64,000 bases of DNA, taken from positions 26,003 through 90,002 of the forward strand of contig CALUOK010000007.1 of NCBI GenBank assembly GCA_944322255.1, in the 5' to 3' direction. The stretch comes from Candidatus Methanomethylophilaceae archaeon. Lineage in GTDB: Archaea; Thermoplasmatota; Thermoplasmata; Methanomassiliicoccales; Methanomethylophilaceae. Positions 24,483 through 33,482 of this stretch are shown here, piece after piece. Positions within the stretch are counted from its first letter, which is position 1, and every line of letters begins with the position of its first letter. The translations under genes were made by a program, and so were the position numbers. The notes under the pieces were generated by a model that saw only the letters and a program-made list of their open reading frames with translations, made no database searches and had not been told where the DNA came from.

Positions 24483-24758
24483 TCACTCCTCCTTCATTGT
24501 GATGGCCTTCTTGGGGCAGACCTTCGCGCAGATCCCGCAGCCCTTGCAGTGGCTCATCTTGATGCCGGACATCTTGTCGTCCCTGAAGACGATGCTGTTG
24601 TCGGGACAGTAGATCCAGCATGTGTAGCAGTCGATGCACTTGTCCTGGTCGACGACGGGGACGTAGCTCCTCCAGTCGCCGGTCATGACCATCTCGGAGG
24701 AACCGGGCTTGACGATGCGCCCTCCGACGACCAGGTCCTTGATGTTTGCCAATGCCAT
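24483..24758 (-). CDS. porD: Pyruvate:ferredoxin oxidoreductase delta subunit (2[4Fe-4S] ferredoxin)
   Basis: A 91-residue ferredoxin-like subunit with two [4Fe-4S] motifs: CIDCYTCWIYCP near residue 41 and CKGCGICAKVCP near residue 71. It passes electrons between the TPP site and ferredoxin. It sits between porC (1 bp away) and porA (2 bp away), the usual archaeal order. Confidence 0.95.
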   Translation of the reverse strand: MALANIKDLVVGGRIVKPGSSEMVMTGDWRSYVPVVDQDKCIDCYTCWIYCPDNSIVFRDDKMSGIKMSHCKGCGICAKVCPKKAITMKEE

Positions 24759-24759
24759 C

Positions 24760-25317
24760 TCACTGCACCTCCTTGTATCCTCTCTTGAGACCGGAGAGGT
24801 TCTTGACTATGACCTTGTCCGAGAGCTTGCCTGTGAACTTGGTGGTGATCTGGTCCTCGAGCTTGTCGTACGGGACGATCTCCACGCACTTGATGAGCGC
24901 TCCCAGCATGACGGTGTTGACCATGGGCTTGCCGATCTCCTCGATGGCGATCTTGTTGGCATCGAGGGTGTGGCACTGGGCCTCCGTGCCCAGGGCGTCC
25001 TGGAGCTCCTGCGGCGAACCGGTGTAGTTGGCCAGGATGATGGAGTCTTTCTTGATGCCCCTGGTGACGTCGACTTTTCCGACCAGCGTGCCGTCCATGA
25101 TGATGACCACGTCGGGCTCGTAGACCTGGCTGTGGACCCTGACAGGTGTGTCGGCGATCCTCGTGAAACCCCTGATGGGCGCTCCCATCCTCTCGGGTCC
25201 GAACTCGGGGAAGGCCTTGACGTACATTCCCGTGGCGATGGCGGTCTCGGCCAGGATCTCGTTCGCTGTGACGAGACCCTGTCCGCCCCTACCGTGCCAA
25301 CATATCTCCATGTGCAT
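24760..25317 (-). CDS. porC: Pyruvate:ferredoxin oxidoreductase gamma subunit
   Basis: A 185-residue subunit with the GRGGQGLVTANEILAE signature near the N-terminus and the FPEFGPERMGAPIRGFTRI segment typical of the gamma subunit. It is the first gene of the por operon. A TTTAAA box at about 25351-25356 predicts transcription about 10 nt before ATG 25317; ATG 25311 is equally possible. The 292-base gap to ppsA holds the two divergent promoters and nothing else recognised. Confidence 0.95.
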   Translation of the reverse strand: MHMEICWHGRGGQGLVTANEILAETAIATGMYVKAFPEFGPERMGAPIRGFTRIADTPVRVHSQVYEPDVVIIMDGTLVGKVDVTRGIKKDSIILANYTGSPQELQDALGTEAQCHTLDANKIAIEEIGKPMVNTVMLGALIKCVEIVPYDKLEDQITTKFTGKLSDKVIVKNLSGLKRGYKEVQ

Positions 25318-25609
25318 TAGTACCACTAAGGTTCCGTATGGCGACAATCATTTAAACTCTTTGTAGGTTCCGAAGATTCGGCTCCTGATTTTGGAATTAC
25401 GGGCCGTTTCATAGATGGAATTCGTAGCCAGACTGCGTATTTCGAAATTCAAAGGATGGAAATCGTAATGGGATGCGCCCTCCCGGGGGACCTAATGGCG
25501 TTATCTATTACGGACGCGGGACCAAAGAATAAAATTATCTAACATATACAGAGCAACAGAGAGGCCGCAGGCCGTAATCCAAAACCGGTTCAAGTTCACA
25601 GGGATTGTC

Positions 25610-27937
25610 ATGGATAAGAAAATCGTGGATGTTAACGAACTGCACGTGGAAGACATACCTATCGTCGGGGGGAAGGGAGCGAACCTCGGCGAACTCACCA
25701 ACGCCGGGTTCCCGGTACCCGAGGCGTTCGTCCTCACCACCGCCGCCTACGACTACTTCATCCAGAGCAGCAACCTGATGGAGAAGGTCGCCCAGGAGCT
25801 CGCCGGCATCGACAGGAACTCGGACGACAGCCTCGCGGCGGCCTCCGACAAGATCAGGGCCATGTTCGAGGAGTGCGACATCCCCCAGGACCTGAAGAAG
25901 GACATCGTCTCCAAGTACAGGATCCTGATTCCCAAGGGCAAGGTCGGGTTCGTCGCCGTCAGGTCCAGCGCCACCGCCGAGGACCTCCCCGACGCCAGTT
26001 TCGCCGGGCAGCAGGAGACCTACCTCAACGTCCGCGACGAGGAGGACCTCTTCGACAAGATCAGGAAATGCTGGTCCTCGCTGTTCACCGCCAGGGCCAT
26101 CGCCTACCGCGAGAAGCAGGGGTTCGCCCACGAGGACGTCAAGCTCGCCGTCGTCGTGCAGAGGATGGTCAACTCCGAGTTCTCCGGGATCATGTTCACC
26201 GTGGACCCCAACAGCGGGGCCAAGCAGATCGTCATCGAGGCCGGCTACGGTCTCGGAGAGGCCATCGTGGGAGGAGAGGTCACCCCCGACACCTACGTGG
26301 TCGACAAGCAGAAGATGGAGATCCTGAAGAAGAGGATCTCCACGCAGACGTGGAAGTACATCCGCGGCGAGAAGGGCGGTGTCGTCAAGCAGGACATGCC
26401 CAAGGACATGGTCAAGGCCCAGAAGATCCCCGACTCCCGCATCCAGGAAATCGCCGAGATCGGAAGGCAGATCGAGATCCACTACGAGAAGCCCATGGAC
26501 ATGGAGTGGTGCGTCGAGGACGACAAGGCCTACATCGTGCAGGCCAGGCCCATCACCGCCACCGGCAACTCCGCGACCAACGAGTCCGTCGGAACCGCCG
26601 CCCACAGCGAGGACATCGTGGCCTCCGGTCTGGGAGCCAGCCCCGGCCTCGCCACCGGCAAGGTCGTAATCTACGACACCTCCATGAGCCTCGACACGGT
26701 CAAGGAGGGCGACATCCTGGTCACCCAGATGACCATGCCCGACATGGTCCCCGCCATGAGCAGGGCCGCAGCCATCGTCACCGACGAGGGAGGCATGACC
26801 TGCCACGCCGCCATCATCTCCAGGGAGCTCGGAACCCCCTGCGTGGTCGGAACCGGCAACGCCACCGAGATCCTGAAGGACGGCATGGACGTCACCGTCG
26901 ACGGTACCACCGGAACGGTCTACAAGGGCATCCTGAAGAAGGCCGCCAACGAGGAGGCCGGCGCCCAGGCGTCCGCCACCATGGTCGCCGCCGAGTACGT
27001 GCCCATCACCGGCACCAAGGTCATGGTCAACATGTCCATGCCCGCCAAGGCCGAGGAGATCGCCAAGCTCCAGTGCGACGGTGTCGGACTGATGCGCAGC
27101 GAGTTCCTGTTCACCAACTACATCGGTGAGCACCCCTGCGCCGTCATCGAGGAGGGCAGGTCCGAGGAGCTCATCGACAAGCTGGCCGAGGGCATCGCCA
27201 AGGTCTGCAGGGCGTTCTACCCCAGGCCGATCACCCTCAGGACCTCCGACTTCAAGACCAACGAGTACCGCGACATGAAGGGTGGCGCCGACTACGAGCC
27301 CAACGAGGACAACCCCATGATCGGATGGAGGGGATGCTCCAGGTACGTCTCCGACAGCTACCGCGAGGCGTTCATGTGCGAGCTGAAGGCCATCAAGAAG
27401 GTCAGGGACGAGATGGGCCTCAAGAACCTCAACATGATGCTCCCGTTCGTCAGGACCATCGAGGAGGTCGAGGACATCACCGACATGATGAGATCCGTCG
27501 GACTCAGGCGCGGCAAGGACTTCAAGCTGTACTTCATGGCCGAGATCCCCGTGAACATCTTCATGGCGGACAAGTTCTGCGAGTACTGCGACTGGTTCTC
27601 CATCGGGTCCAACGACCTGACCCAGCTGGTCATGGGAAGCGACAGGGACTCCGACATCCTCGGACACATGGGATACTTCGACGAGAGGAACGAGGGTGTC
27701 AAGAGGGCCATCGCCCAGCTCATCAAGGTCGCCCACGAGCACGGCAAGCACGTGAGCATCTGCGGACAGGGACCCTCCGTCTATCCCGAGTTCACCGAGT
27801 TCCTGGTGGAGCAGGGTATCGACTGCATCTCCCTGAACCCCGACACCTTCGCCAAGACCAAGAGGATCATCGCCTCCGCCGAGCAAAGGGTCATCCTCAA
27901 GGACCTCAGGACGCTCAGGCAGAAGTTCCTCGAGTGA
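25610..27937 (+). CDS. ppsA: Phosphoenolpyruvate synthase
   Basis: A 775-residue enzyme that makes PEP from pyruvate and ATP. It has the N-terminal ATP-grasp domain (GGKGANLGEL, VRSSATAEDLPDASFAGQQET), the swivelling domain with the phosphorylated histidine in GGMTCHAAIISRE (near residue 400) and the C-terminal PEP/pyruvate barrel with GSNDLTQLVMGSDRDS. It is divergent from the por operon, so the two together lead acetyl-CoA to pyruvate to PEP for gluconeogenesis. An ATAAAATTATC box near 25530 suggests a leader of about 50 nt. Confidence 0.97.
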   Translation: MDKKIVDVNELHVEDIPIVGGKGANLGELTNAGFPVPEAFVLTTAAYDYFIQSSNLMEKVAQELAGIDRNSDDSLAAASDKIRAMFEECDIPQDLKKDIVSKYRILIPKGKVGFVAVRSSATAEDLPDASFAGQQETYLNVRDEEDLFDKIRKCWSSLFTARAIAYREKQGFAHEDVKLAVVVQRMVNSEFSGIMFTVDPNSGAKQIVIEAGYGLGEAIVGGEVTPDTYVVDKQKMEILKKRISTQTWKYIRGEKGGVVKQDMPKDMVKAQKIPDSRIQEIAEIGRQIEIHYEKPMDMEWCVEDDKAYIVQARPITATGNSATNESVGTAAHSEDIVASGLGASPGLATGKVVIYDTSMSLDTVKEGDILVTQMTMPDMVPAMSRAAAIVTDEGGMTCHAAIISRELGTPCVVGTGNATEILKDGMDVTVDGTTGTVYKGILKKAANEEAGAQASATMVAAEYVPITGTKVMVNMSMPAKAEEIAKLQCDGVGLMRSEFLFTNYIGEHPCAVIEEGRSEELIDKLAEGIAKVCRAFYPRPITLRTSDFKTNEYRDMKGGADYEPNEDNPMIGWRGCSRYVSDSYREAFMCELKAIKKVRDEMGLKNLNMMLPFVRTIEEVEDITDMMRSVGLRRGKDFKLYFMAEIPVNIFMADKFCEYCDWFSIGSNDLTQLVMGSDRDSDILGHMGYFDERNEGVKRAIAQLIKVAHEHGKHVSICGQGPSVYPEFTEFLVEQGIDCISLNPDTFAKTKRIIASAEQRVILKDLRTLRQKFLE

Positions 27938-27954
27938 TCGATTCAAATCTCACA

Positions 27955-27976
27955 CCGGGCCCCTCCGGGGGTCCGG
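27955..27976 (+). terminator. Terminator hairpin of ppsA
   Basis: CCGGGCCCC pairs with GGGGTCCGG (9 bp, one G-T) around a TCCG loop, 17 bp after the ppsA stop. A T-rich stretch lies about 20 bp further on. Confidence 0.65.
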
Positions 27977-28072
27977 GACCCAAACCCGTTCGGTTTTCAT
28001 TTCTGTCCGTCATCAATGCCGTGCGGACGCTGTACGACCGGATTCCGAGAGCTTGAAGAAGAAGGGTAAGGT

Positions 28073-28099
28073 GGCCGGGCGGATTCCGCCGCCCAGGCC
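28073..28099 (-). terminator. Terminator hairpin of sstT
   Basis: GGGCGG pairs with CCGCCC around a 6-nt loop, extended by GGCC/GGCC with one bulged A. It lies 9 bp beyond the stop codon of the minus-strand sstT gene. Confidence 0.55.
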
Positions 28100-28108
28100 G
28101 GTTTCTGT

Positions 28109-29347
28109 TCAGAAGTTGAAGTGCGGGACTTCGCCTTTCTTCCTGCACTCGACGACCTCGGACACGGATGTGTAGAAGACGTCGGCGGAGGAGTTCAGTG
28201 CGGTCTCGACGGAATCCTGGATGACTCCGATCACGAACCCGATACCGATCATCATGTCGGCGGCCTCCGGAGGGAGACCGAGCAGCGAACAGGCCATCGG
28301 GATCAGCAGGAGGGATCCTCCGCTGACTCCGGATGCTCCGCAGGCCGCTATGGTGGATATGATGCACAGCAGGATCGCCGCTGCGATCGGGATGTCCACG
28401 CCGAGCGTGAACGCCGCGCACAGTGACATGATCGTGATCGTGACAGCCGCTCCGTTCATGTTGATGGTCGCACCCAGCGGAATCGACACCGAGTAGAACT
28501 CCTTGTCAAGACCCAGCTTGTCGCAGAGGTTCATGTTGACGGGGATGTTCGCGGCGGAGCTCCTGGTGAGGAACGCCATGATACCGCTCTCACGAAGACA
28601 CTTGTACAGGAGAGGGTAGGGGTTCTTGCGCATGAGCACCCCGCCGATGAGCGGGTTCGTGATGAACATCACGATGGCCATGCAGACGACCAGGATGAGG
28701 ATGAGCGCGCCGTAGTCGACGAACACATCCATCCCGTAATCGGAGACGATGCCGTACACAATTCCGAGCACTCCGATGGGAGCGAACTCGATGATGATCC
28801 TGACGAGCTTGGTGACCAGGTCGGCTATGCCGTGGGCGACGTCCTTGACCTGCTGGAGGTCTGTGGCCCTGAGGACCACGCCGATGAAGGCGGACCAGAA
28901 CAGGATGCACAGGTAGTTGCCGTCGATCAGAGCCGACAGGGGGTTCCCGATCATTCCCGTGATGAGGTTGATCAGGAATGTCCCGACCGAGGTGGTGGAC
29001 TCCACGGCCTCGACGTCGTCGGGCATTGTGACCGACACGGGGAAGGCGTAGAACATCACCACGGACAGGACCGAGGCGACGATCGTGCTTCCGATGTAGA
29101 GGATAAGAACCGTCTTGAAACGGGAGCCCAGACCGCTGCCGGACCCTGCTATGGATCCGATGATCAGGAAGAACACCAGGAACGGTGCGATGCATTTCAG
29201 TCCGTTCACGAAGAGCGTACCGAGAAGAGAGATTCCATCAAGACCGGGAATCACCAAGGCCAGAACGATACCGATCAGGAGACCAGCCACTATACGGATG
29301 ATCAGACTGATGGACGTCCATTTGTCCCAGAGTTCCCTTAGCTTCAT
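28109..29347 (-). CDS. sstT: Serine/threonine:sodium symporter (DAACS family)
   Basis: A 412-residue membrane transporter of the dicarboxylate/amino acid:cation symporter family. Its length and the TRSSAANIPVNMNLC segment match SstT, which imports serine and threonine with Na+. The substrate hairpin and the MNGAAVTITI helix (NMDGT-like region) are present. The C-terminus is soluble and short. A TATATAA box at 29374-29380 lies about 28 bp before ATG 29347, so the mRNA is nearly leaderless. It is convergent with ppsA. Confidence 0.9.
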   Translation of the reverse strand: MKLRELWDKWTSISLIIRIVAGLLIGIVLALVIPGLDGISLLGTLFVNGLKCIAPFLVFFLIIGSIAGSGSGLGSRFKTVLILYIGSTIVASVLSVVMFYAFPVSVTMPDDVEAVESTTSVGTFLINLITGMIGNPLSALIDGNYLCILFWSAFIGVVLRATDLQQVKDVAHGIADLVTKLVRIIIEFAPIGVLGIVYGIVSDYGMDVFVDYGALILILVVCMAIVMFITNPLIGGVLMRKNPYPLLYKCLRESGIMAFLTRSSAANIPVNMNLCDKLGLDKEFYSVSIPLGATINMNGAAVTITIMSLCAAFTLGVDIPIAAAILLCIISTIAACGASGVSGGSLLLIPMACSLLGLPPEAADMMIGIGFVIGVIQDSVETALNSSADVFYTSVSEVVECRKKGEVPHFNF

Positions 29348-29496
29348 GTGAGCGATGGCTAGGGAGGTATCACTATATAATGAGTCTGGCTATGTAAAAT
29401 CCGTACTTGTCCTATCACAATCAGGACAGCTCACCGGACCCCGTCCGTCAGCATCTAACAAATACAGGGAAACTATCGCACCCTCTGGTCCGGACC

Positions 29497-30204
29497 ATGG
29501 GCGAATACAAGAAGGCGATGAGGAGGGCGTTCCCGTACACCGTGCCGGTTCTCGCGGGATATCTTTTCATAGGCGCGGCCTTCGGAGTCATGTTCGCCGA
29601 CCAGGGATACAACGTCCTGTGGGCGGTCCTCATGAGCGTGGTCGTCTACGCCGGCTCCGGGCAGTACCTCGCGACCAACTTCTTCGTCCCCGGTATCTCC
29701 ATCCTGCAGGCGGTGTTCCTGACGCTGATGGTCAACATCAGGCACGTGTTCTACGGGCTGTCCCTGGTGGACAGATACAACCGCTTCGGGAGGAAGCGCT
29801 GGTACCTGATCTTCGGGATGACGGACGAGACCTACTCGCTGATATGCACCACCGGGGTGCCCGACGACGTGGACGAGGAGAAGTTCCTGCTGTCGATCAC
29901 CCTCCTGAACCAGCTGTACTGGATCGTCGGCACGGCCATAGGCTCGCTGACGGCCACAGTGATAGCGTTCGACTCCACCGGGATCGAGTTCGCCATGACC
30001 GCACTGTTCATCGTGATGTTCATGGAGCTCTGGTACAGGCGCTCCAACCGCCCCGCCGAGCTCGTCGGCATGCTGTCCGCGGTGCTGTGCCTGGCACTGT
30101 TCGGTGCGTCGAACTTCGTCCTGCCGACCATGGTCCTGATGGTGGCGGTAATCCTGCTGGGAAGGAAGAAGCTTGACAGGACGGAGGCCGATGCCGATGC
30201 TTGA
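29497..30204 (+). CDS. azlC: AzlC-family branched-chain amino acid exporter, large subunit
   Basis: A 235-residue membrane protein of the AzlC family with about seven membrane segments. Visible marks are the N-terminal PVLAGYLFIGAAFG, the YAGSGQYLATNFF segment and NIRHVFYGLSL. With AzlD it exports branched-chain amino acids or their analogues. Similarity starts at MGEYKKAMRRAFP (ATG 29497); an in-frame stretch from 29407 is not conserved. It overlaps azlD by 14 bp. Confidence 0.9.
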   Translation: MGEYKKAMRRAFPYTVPVLAGYLFIGAAFGVMFADQGYNVLWAVLMSVVVYAGSGQYLATNFFVPGISILQAVFLTLMVNIRHVFYGLSLVDRYNRFGRKRWYLIFGMTDETYSLICTTGVPDDVDEEKFLLSITLLNQLYWIVGTAIGSLTATVIAFDSTGIEFAMTALFIVMFMELWYRRSNRPAELVGMLSAVLCLALFGASNFVLPTMVLMVAVILLGRKKLDRTEADADA

Positions 30205-30529
30205 CGCCGTCTCGTCCCTGATCATCATAGCCGCGGTGGCGATCACCACCTTCGCCACCCGCGCGGCGTCGTTCCTGGTGTTCCCCAAGGACAGGGAGAT
30301 CCCGCCGACCGTGAAGTACATAGGCACGATCCTGCCGCCGGCGGTGATCGGGATGCTGGTGGTGTACTGCCTGAGGAGCACCCAGGTGTTCGCGTACCCC
30401 TACGGCGTCCCCGAGCTGATAGCCTGCCTGACCGTCATAGGGCTCCACGCCTGGAAGAGGAACGTGCTCCTGAGCGTGGGCGCGGGCACCATCCTGTACA
30501 TGGTGCTGGTGCAGATGGTGTTCGTCTGA
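30191..30529 (+). CDS. azlD: AzlD-family transporter small subunit
   Basis: A 112-residue protein with four hydrophobic segments, including the AITTFATRAASFLVF motif of AzlD. It is the obligate small partner of AzlC. A GGAGG site precedes two possible ATG codons (30191 and 30197). It starts inside the 3' end of azlC, so translation is probably coupled. Confidence 0.9.
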   Translation: MPMLDAVSSLIIIAAVAITTFATRAASFLVFPKDREIPPTVKYIGTILPPAVIGMLVVYCLRSTQVFAYPYGVPELIACLTVIGLHAWKRNVLLSVGAGTILYMVLVQMVFV

Positions 30530-30558
30530 TGACGGGGGCTGCATGCTGACGGTTTGAA

Positions 30559-30605
30559 GTTGAAAATTATTTCAACTTTTCAGAATGTTGAAATTTTTTT
30601 CCAAC
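30559..30605. repeat. Alternating GTTGAAA/TTTCAAC palindromes
   Basis: GTTGAAA-ATTA-TTTCAAC (30559-30576) is a perfect palindrome. TTTCAAC is then followed by GTTGAAA (30587-30593) and by a further TTCCAAC (to 30605). The block is very AT-rich and lies just before a short ATPase-like fragment. It looks like a set of operator half-sites. Confidence 0.7.
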
Positions 30606-30617
30606 TTGTTCCCATAC

Positions 30618-30770
30618 ATGGAGTACAGGTTCGTCGGAAGACAACGCGAGCTGGAGGATGAGGGATCGGAAGGGAACGTGATCCTGGTCGGAACCGACAG
30701 GATCCTCGGAAGGGTCCCGCCGGACGACCTGGAATCGTTCCCGATGAGGGGCCAGGAGATACTGGGCTGA
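30618..30770 (+). pseudogene. Remnant of an archaeal-type ATPase gene
   Basis: The 50-residue frame opens with MEYRFVGRQRELE, the usual N-terminus of archaeal AAA ATPases (F-x-GRE-x-ELE). It then has a strand-like NVILVGTDRI where the P-loop would be expected, but no GxxxxGK is present. It stops after 50 residues. This suggests a decayed copy that kept its upstream palindromes. It could also be a small expressed protein. Confidence 0.45.
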
Positions 30771-30771
30771 A

Positions 30772-31623
30772 TCAGTTCCCCACGTCGGACCTGTCGTTGT
30801 CGATGAGCCTCTGGTTGATGGCCGACGCCTCCTCGCTGGGGAGGAGCATGGTGGTGACCTCCATGAACGGGTGCTTGGAGCCCTCGATGATGCTGACGTC
30901 GTCCAGCCTCCTCAGGCCCCAGCGCTCGGCGGTCTTCTCCAAACCGAACTTGACGTCGAGATCGTTGGGGACCAGCACGATGGCCTTGAACATCTTCAGG
31001 CCCAGCCTCTTTGCGGCCATGATCCTGTGGTGTCCGTCCACCAGGAGGTATCCGTTCCTCCTCTCCACCACGATGAGAGGCTCGTTGAGCCCCCTCTTGA
31101 GCTCGTACTGGCGGCCGATGAGCTCGTCCATGTAGACCTCCTTCTGGGTGGGGATGATCTCGTCCACCGGGATGTCCCTGTTGACGACCTTCATCCTGAC
31201 GCCGTTCTGCTGCTCCAGGAAGTTCTTGACCGACATGACCTTGCCGGGACGGGACTTCTCTATCTGGGACCTGACGATGTCGATGTTGGAGATGATCCCG
31301 ACCAGCTTCTTGTCCTCGTCTACGACCGGGAGGTTCCTGAGACCGTACCTGAAGAGGATGCGGGTGGCGTCGTCCACGGACATGGAGGGGATTGCGCACA
31401 GCGTACCGCGCTTCATGACCGAGCGGATCTTCGCATCCGGCTTGTCGACATGGCGCAGAAGCTCCTTGGCGGTGACGAAACCCAGCAGGTAGCCCTTCTC
31501 TACGATTGGGAACCCGTGGAAGTTGGAGTTGATGATCTCCTGTCTGACCTGCTCTACCGTCATGTCCGGACTCACCGTGTGGACATTGCGGACCATGTAC
31601 TCTCCGACTGTAGCTTCTGGCAT
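30772..31623 (-). CDS. CBS-pair / ParB-like (SerK-type) domain protein
   Basis: A 283-residue protein. Two CBS domains (residues about 1-120, with VKGTL-like GTLCAIPSMSVDDA and NLPVVDEDKKLVGIIS) would bind an adenine nucleotide. The C-terminal ParB/sulfiredoxin-like domain carries LLVDGHHRIMAAKRLGL. The ParB/Srx fold with this DGHHR motif is shared by the archaeal free-serine kinase SerK, so an adenylate-sensing kinase is possible. Chromosome partitioning is less likely, as there is no ParA partner or DNA-binding helix-turn-helix. It is convergent with the ATPase fragment. Confidence 0.75.
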   Translation of the reverse strand: MPEATVGEYMVRNVHTVSPDMTVEQVRQEIINSNFHGFPIVEKGYLLGFVTAKELLRHVDKPDAKIRSVMKRGTLCAIPSMSVDDATRILFRYGLRNLPVVDEDKKLVGIISNIDIVRSQIEKSRPGKVMSVKNFLEQQNGVRMKVVNRDIPVDEIIPTQKEVYMDELIGRQYELKRGLNEPLIVVERRNGYLLVDGHHRIMAAKRLGLKMFKAIVLVPNDLDVKFGLEKTAERWGLRRLDDVSIIEGSKHPFMEVTTMLLPSEEASAINQRLIDNDRSDVGN

Positions 31624-31656
31624 CTGAGACCCGAATCGGTCCCGGATAATAAAACG

Positions 31657-32199
31657 TCATTGCTCAGACGCTCTGAACCGCCACAACCTGGCGCGGTCCT
31701 CCTCGGACGCGTATCCTATGCCCACGCGTGGATGGACGGTGAACCCCGGACGGCACCCGTCGTCCTCCAGCCACATGAACCCCTCAGGGGACATTGGCGA
31801 CCCGTACATAGACAGCTCCAGACCCAGCTCCCTCCCGGCCCTGCCCGGTCCGTCGAACCCCTCCAGGCCCCTGACCAGCACCCCCTCGGGATGCCCCTCC
31901 GGACCGGTGACGATCGTCAGGAGATTGTACATGTGGCACCTGTGGACGTAGGCCAGGCCTCCTGCGCGGTACATCACCCTGGCCCTTCCTGTGGGGCAGC
32001 GGTGGGCGTGGCAGGCGGTGTCCTCCTCGCCGAGGTACGCCTCCGTCTCGGTGATGCGGTACCTGCGGACGACGCCGTCGGCTGACCTCCTGCACAGCAT
32101 CTTGCCGAGCATGTCGGAGGCGAGCACCAGGGCGTCCGACGAGTAGTACTCCGCACCGAGCACGTTGCCCTGCGGCTGGGATGCACGAACCTGGCCCAT
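31657..32199 (-). CDS. 3-methyladenine DNA glycosylase (AAG/MPG family)
   Basis: A 180-residue base-excision repair enzyme that removes alkylated purines. Family marks are LASDMLGKMLCRR, the catalytic ITETEAYLGEEDTACHA and the MYRAGGLAYVHRCHMYNLLTIVTG region, then GVLVRGLEG. The start MGQVRASQPQGN (ATG 32199) is supported by a GTATATGC-type TATA box about 25 bp upstream. A frame extending to 32280 would cross that promoter. It shares a divergent promoter region with the Mrp gene. Confidence 0.9.
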   Translation of the reverse strand: MGQVRASQPQGNVLGAEYYSSDALVLASDMLGKMLCRRSADGVVRRYRITETEAYLGEEDTACHAHRCPTGRARVMYRAGGLAYVHRCHMYNLLTIVTGPEGHPEGVLVRGLEGFDGPGRAGRELGLELSMYGSPMSPEGFMWLEDDGCRPGFTVHPRVGIGYASEEDRARLWRFRASEQ

Positions 32200-32296
32200 A
32201 CGGTCGAATCCGATACGGAGTATATGCAGGGAACGTCCCCGACCGCCAGGCAACAGTTTAAGGCATATCGCAACATTCACGGCGTGAAGGAATAAT

Positions 32297-33121
32297 ATGG
32301 CAGGACCACTTCTTACAGAGGAATCGATTCAGGAGGAGACCAAACTCCAGGACACCCTCAGCCAGATCAAGCACATCATCATCGTGATGAGCGGGAAGGG
32401 AGGAGTCGGGAAGAGCACCGTGTCCTCCAACCTGGCGGCCACGCTCTCCATGCAGGGGTACATGACCGGCATCATGGATGTGGACATCACCGGACCCAAC
32501 ATCCCCAAGATGTTCGGGGTCGAGGACGAGAAGCTCCACGTCGTGGACGAGAAGCTCATCCCCGTGACCATCCCCCCGTCCATGAAGCTCATGTCCATGG
32601 CGTTCCTGCTCCCCGACAAGGACTCCCCCGTGATGTGGCGCGGTCCCGTTAAGATGGGAGCCATCAAACAGTTCATCGAGGACGTCAACTGGGGCTACCT
32701 CGACTACCTCATCGTCGACATGCCCCCGGGAACCGGCGACGAGGCCCTGTCCATCGTCCAGCTGATGCCCAAGGCCGACGGAATGATCATCGTCACCACC
32801 CCCCAGGACGTCGCACTCCTCGACAGCAGGAAGTCCCTGAGGTTCGGAGCCGAGACCCGCATCCCCATCATCGGCATCATCGAGAACATGAGCGGGTTCG
32901 TCTGCCCCCACTGCGGAGAGGTCACCAACATCTTCAAGTCCGGAGGAGGCGAGGCCGCCGCGAAGGAGCTCAACGTCCAGTTCCTCGGGAAGGTCCCGAT
33001 CGAGCCCGGAGTCGTCGACGCCGGGGACAGCGGGATGCCCGTCGTCCTGAAGTACCCCGAGTCCGCGTCCGCGAAGGCGTTCGGAGCCATCGTGGACAAG
33101 GTCGTCAAGACAGTGAACTGA
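32297..33121 (+). CDS. Mrp/NBP35-type Fe-S carrier ATPase
   Basis: A 274-residue P-loop ATPase of the Mrp/ApbC family that carries and delivers [4Fe-4S] clusters. It has the deviant Walker A SGKGGVGKST near residue 32, MDVDITGPNIP, DMPPGTGDEALS and the cluster-binding CPHC motif near residue 215. It starts an operon with a NifX-like small protein 1 bp downstream. A methanogen with many Fe-S enzymes (such as Por and Hdr-type proteins here) needs such carriers. Confidence 0.93.
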   Translation: MAGPLLTEESIQEETKLQDTLSQIKHIIIVMSGKGGVGKSTVSSNLAATLSMQGYMTGIMDVDITGPNIPKMFGVEDEKLHVVDEKLIPVTIPPSMKLMSMAFLLPDKDSPVMWRGPVKMGAIKQFIEDVNWGYLDYLIVDMPPGTGDEALSIVQLMPKADGMIIVTTPQDVALLDSRKSLRFGAETRIPIIGIIENMSGFVCPHCGEVTNIFKSGGGEAAAKELNVQFLGKVPIEPGVVDAGDSGMPVVLKYPESASAKAFGAIVDKVVKTVN

Positions 33122-33122
33122 G

Positions 33123-33479
33123 ATGAGGATAATCGTCATCTCCGAGGGGGAGTCCCTGGACTCCTACGTGGCCGACGACTTCGGCCACGCCCCCTACTTC
33201 CTGCTCGTCGACTCGGACACCCTCGACTACCACGTCATCGTGAACGAGTACGCCGACTCCCCGGAGGGAGCCGGGTTCGCGGTGGCCAAGGCCATCGTGG
33301 GCCTCGGGAACGTGGACGCCGTCATAACCGGCGGGATTGGCATGCACGGCATCAAGATCCTCCAGGACGGGGGCATCGACGTGTCCTACGACGAGGAGGG
33401 CACGGTGGAGCAGTGCGTCACCGACTACGTGAGACGCGTCCAGAGAAGGAAGAGCTTCGAGAACAGACCCGAGCAGTGA
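33123..33479 (+). CDS. NifX/NafY-like iron-molybdenum-cofactor-type protein
   Basis: A 118-residue protein of the dinitrogenase iron-molybdenum cofactor biosynthesis fold (NifX/NifB C-terminal type). Visible marks are VADDFGHAPYFLLVD, then a VDAVITGGIGMHGIKIL segment near residue 65 and a basic tail. In archaea lacking nitrogenase such proteins sit beside Mrp ATPases and are thought to handle Fe-S clusters. It directly follows the Mrp gene and is followed by a strong terminator. Confidence 0.88.
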   Translation: MRIIVISEGESLDSYVADDFGHAPYFLLVDSDTLDYHVIVNEYADSPEGAGFAVAKAIVGLGNVDAVITGGIGMHGIKILQDGGIDVSYDEEGTVEQCVTDYVRRVQRRKSFENRPEQ

Positions 33480-33482
33480 AAC

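Noticed and set aside
25535..27946. 803-codon minus-strand frame opposite ppsA
   Set aside because: It is a shadow produced by high GC at third codon positions. The plus strand encodes an intact PEP synthase with all catalytic motifs.
30772..31623. Chromosome-partition protein ParB
   Set aside because: The ParB-like domain is fused to CBS domains, lacks a helix-turn-helix region and has no parA neighbour. An enzyme or regulator is more likely.
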